Part shown: positions 63,351 to 64,000 of the stretch, in pieces
Position numbering within the stretch: position 1 is the first letter of the stretch
Layout: each line of letters opens with the position of its first letter
Assembly: GCA_965250215.1 (NCBI GenBank)
Contig: CBDFNN010000004.1
Span: 1,054,001-1,118,000, forward strand
DNA: 64,000 nt
From: CBDFNN01 sp965250215
GTDB lineage: Bacteria > Bacteroidota > Rhodothermia > Rhodothermales > DATKEJ01
Direction of reading: 5' to 3'
The notes under the pieces: generated by a model
What the model was told of the DNA's origin: nothing
Databases searched by the model: none
The model's input: only the letters and a program-made list of their open reading frames with translations
Position numbers and translations under genes: made by a program

Positions 63351-64000
63351 ATGAAAAAAATAATTCTCCTGATCCTAGCCACAACATTTGTTGGTCAGAG
63401 TGAACCCGTCCAAGCTCAATTTGGAATTAGAGGAGGCATTAACCTCACCGATTTCTTTACAGACGGAGAGGAAGACACAGAGGCGAGACAGGGACTAAAT
63501 ATTGGTGTCGCCTTTACTTTGATAAAACTGGGTCCGATCCATGTGATCGCTGAGGGCTATTATTCTGAGAAAGGCTCCGGCCAAGATATTCAAGGTTTCA
63601 ATCCACAAAATCTCTTGGGCTTGAATAATCCGGAAGAGCTAGAGCTACTGCTTGAGAATGGTGGGACACTCGAATACGGCTTGGACTATGTAGAGCTTCC
63701 TATCCTTGCCAGAATAAATCTGCCCACAAAGGGCATGCTGAGGCCCTACATAAATGGAGGACCATCTTTCGCCTGGCAGATCGATTGCGGATTTAAGGCA
63801 AACGCCGTTTCGCAAAGTACACAGTTCGATTGCAGTCAGTTAGAGCGGGACAACATTGAGGAGACGCTCCGAGACTACGAAGTAGGAATGGTGCTTGGTG
63901 GCGGAGTCGACCTTGCTTTGGGAATGTTAGGAGGCACAAGTGGTTTGAACTTGGATATTCGCTATAACCGTGGTTTGAGCCGACTTGCAAAACTCGATGG
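63351..64000 (+). CDS. Outer-membrane beta-barrel protein (3' partial)
   Basis: A gene starting at ATG 63351 and running off the window end, 216 codons visible. A signal peptide (KKIILLILATTFVGQSEPVQAQ) is followed by FGIRGGINLTDFFTDGE, the typical start of PorT/OMP_b-brl_2-type barrels of Bacteroidota. Strands alternate with loops: LGPIHVIAEGYYSEKGSG, YGLDYVELPILARINLP, LRPYINGGPSFAWQI, GMVLGGGVDLALG, LNLDIRYNRGLSRL. Two cysteines in a loop (DCGFKAN and DCSQL) may form a disulfide. Function unknown. Confidence 0.8.
   Translation, partial: MKKIILLILATTFVGQSEPVQAQFGIRGGINLTDFFTDGEEDTEARQGLNIGVAFTLIKLGPIHVIAEGYYSEKGSGQDIQGFNPQNLLGLNNPEELELLLENGGTLEYGLDYVELPILARINLPTKGMLRPYINGGPSFAWQIDCGFKANAVSQSTQFDCSQLERDNIEETLRDYEVGMVLGGGVDLALGMLGGTSGLNLDIRYNRGLSRLAKLD

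Noticed and set aside
1..64000. tRNA, rRNA, insertion sequences, prophage or attachment sites
   Set aside because: No cloverleaf-like or rRNA segments, transposase, integrase or phage structural genes were seen in any gap or frame.

Overview
The window looks like chromosomal DNA from a member of the Bacteroidota/Rhodothermota/Balneolota group, probably free-living and Gram-negative. Three secreted proteins end in type IX secretion (T9SS) type A sorting-like domains, two of them with NYPNPF(N/T)-type starts. There are many lipoproteins and outer-membrane barrels, DUF3857 transglutaminase-like proteins, an SDR-type threonine dehydrogenase next to kbl, and starts that mostly lack a Shine-Dalgarno sequence. 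The exact phylum is inference. I see no rRNA, tRNA, CRISPR array, insertion sequence or prophage. The window cuts one gene at each end.

Layout. 1-3516 (+): end of a membrane glycan-assembly protein, then accA, a hotdog thioesterase and nadC. 3547-9923 (-): two overlapping exported DUF3857 proteins, a small unknown gene, and a kynureninase/kynurenine formamidase pair for tryptophan breakdown. 10062-17429 (+): an RND efflux operon with one lipoprotein adaptor and two permeases.

17474-41270 is a large envelope or exopolysaccharide region. It starts with three minus-strand membrane genes (two GT-C-like glycosyltransferases and an acyltransferase). A long plus-strand run follows: BY-kinase/co-polymerase, SLBB protein, flippase, a DUF4397 surface protein, a nucleotidyltransferase/kinase fusion, a phosphotransferase-like protein, two GT4 glycosyltransferases, a polymerase-like protein, a methyltransferase, a beta-helix lipoprotein and a WecG/TagA-type transferase. 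It closes with a minus-strand initiating sugar-phosphate transferase and a secreted SGNH/SASA-type esterase. Together these can start, extend, flip, polymerise, export and modify a glycan by a Wzx/Wzy-like route.

41385-47622 (-) is a compact run of a CsgG/TolB-like periplasmic protein, an outer-membrane barrel, a lipoprotein, a large FN3-dockerin-T9SS protein and a DinB protein. It resembles an uncharacterised surface-protein assembly module and is the best candidate here for an undescribed system. 47931-54242 (+) holds housekeeping genes: bifunctional (p)ppGpp synthetase/hydrolase, HU protein, RuvX, peptide deformylase, a MOSC protein, a small HU-arm-like protein and a beta-CASP nuclease. 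54596-56830 encodes an exported protein built of about 22 repeats of roughly 22 residues and ending in a peptidoglycan-binding domain. 56959-59140 is the threonine-to-glycine pair tdh/kbl, followed by uvrB. The end holds a DinB-type lipoprotein, an exported helix-hairpin-helix lipoprotein and the start of an outer-membrane barrel gene.

Limits: all assignments come from reading motifs by eye; no database search was run. Regulatory calls are pattern matches only.
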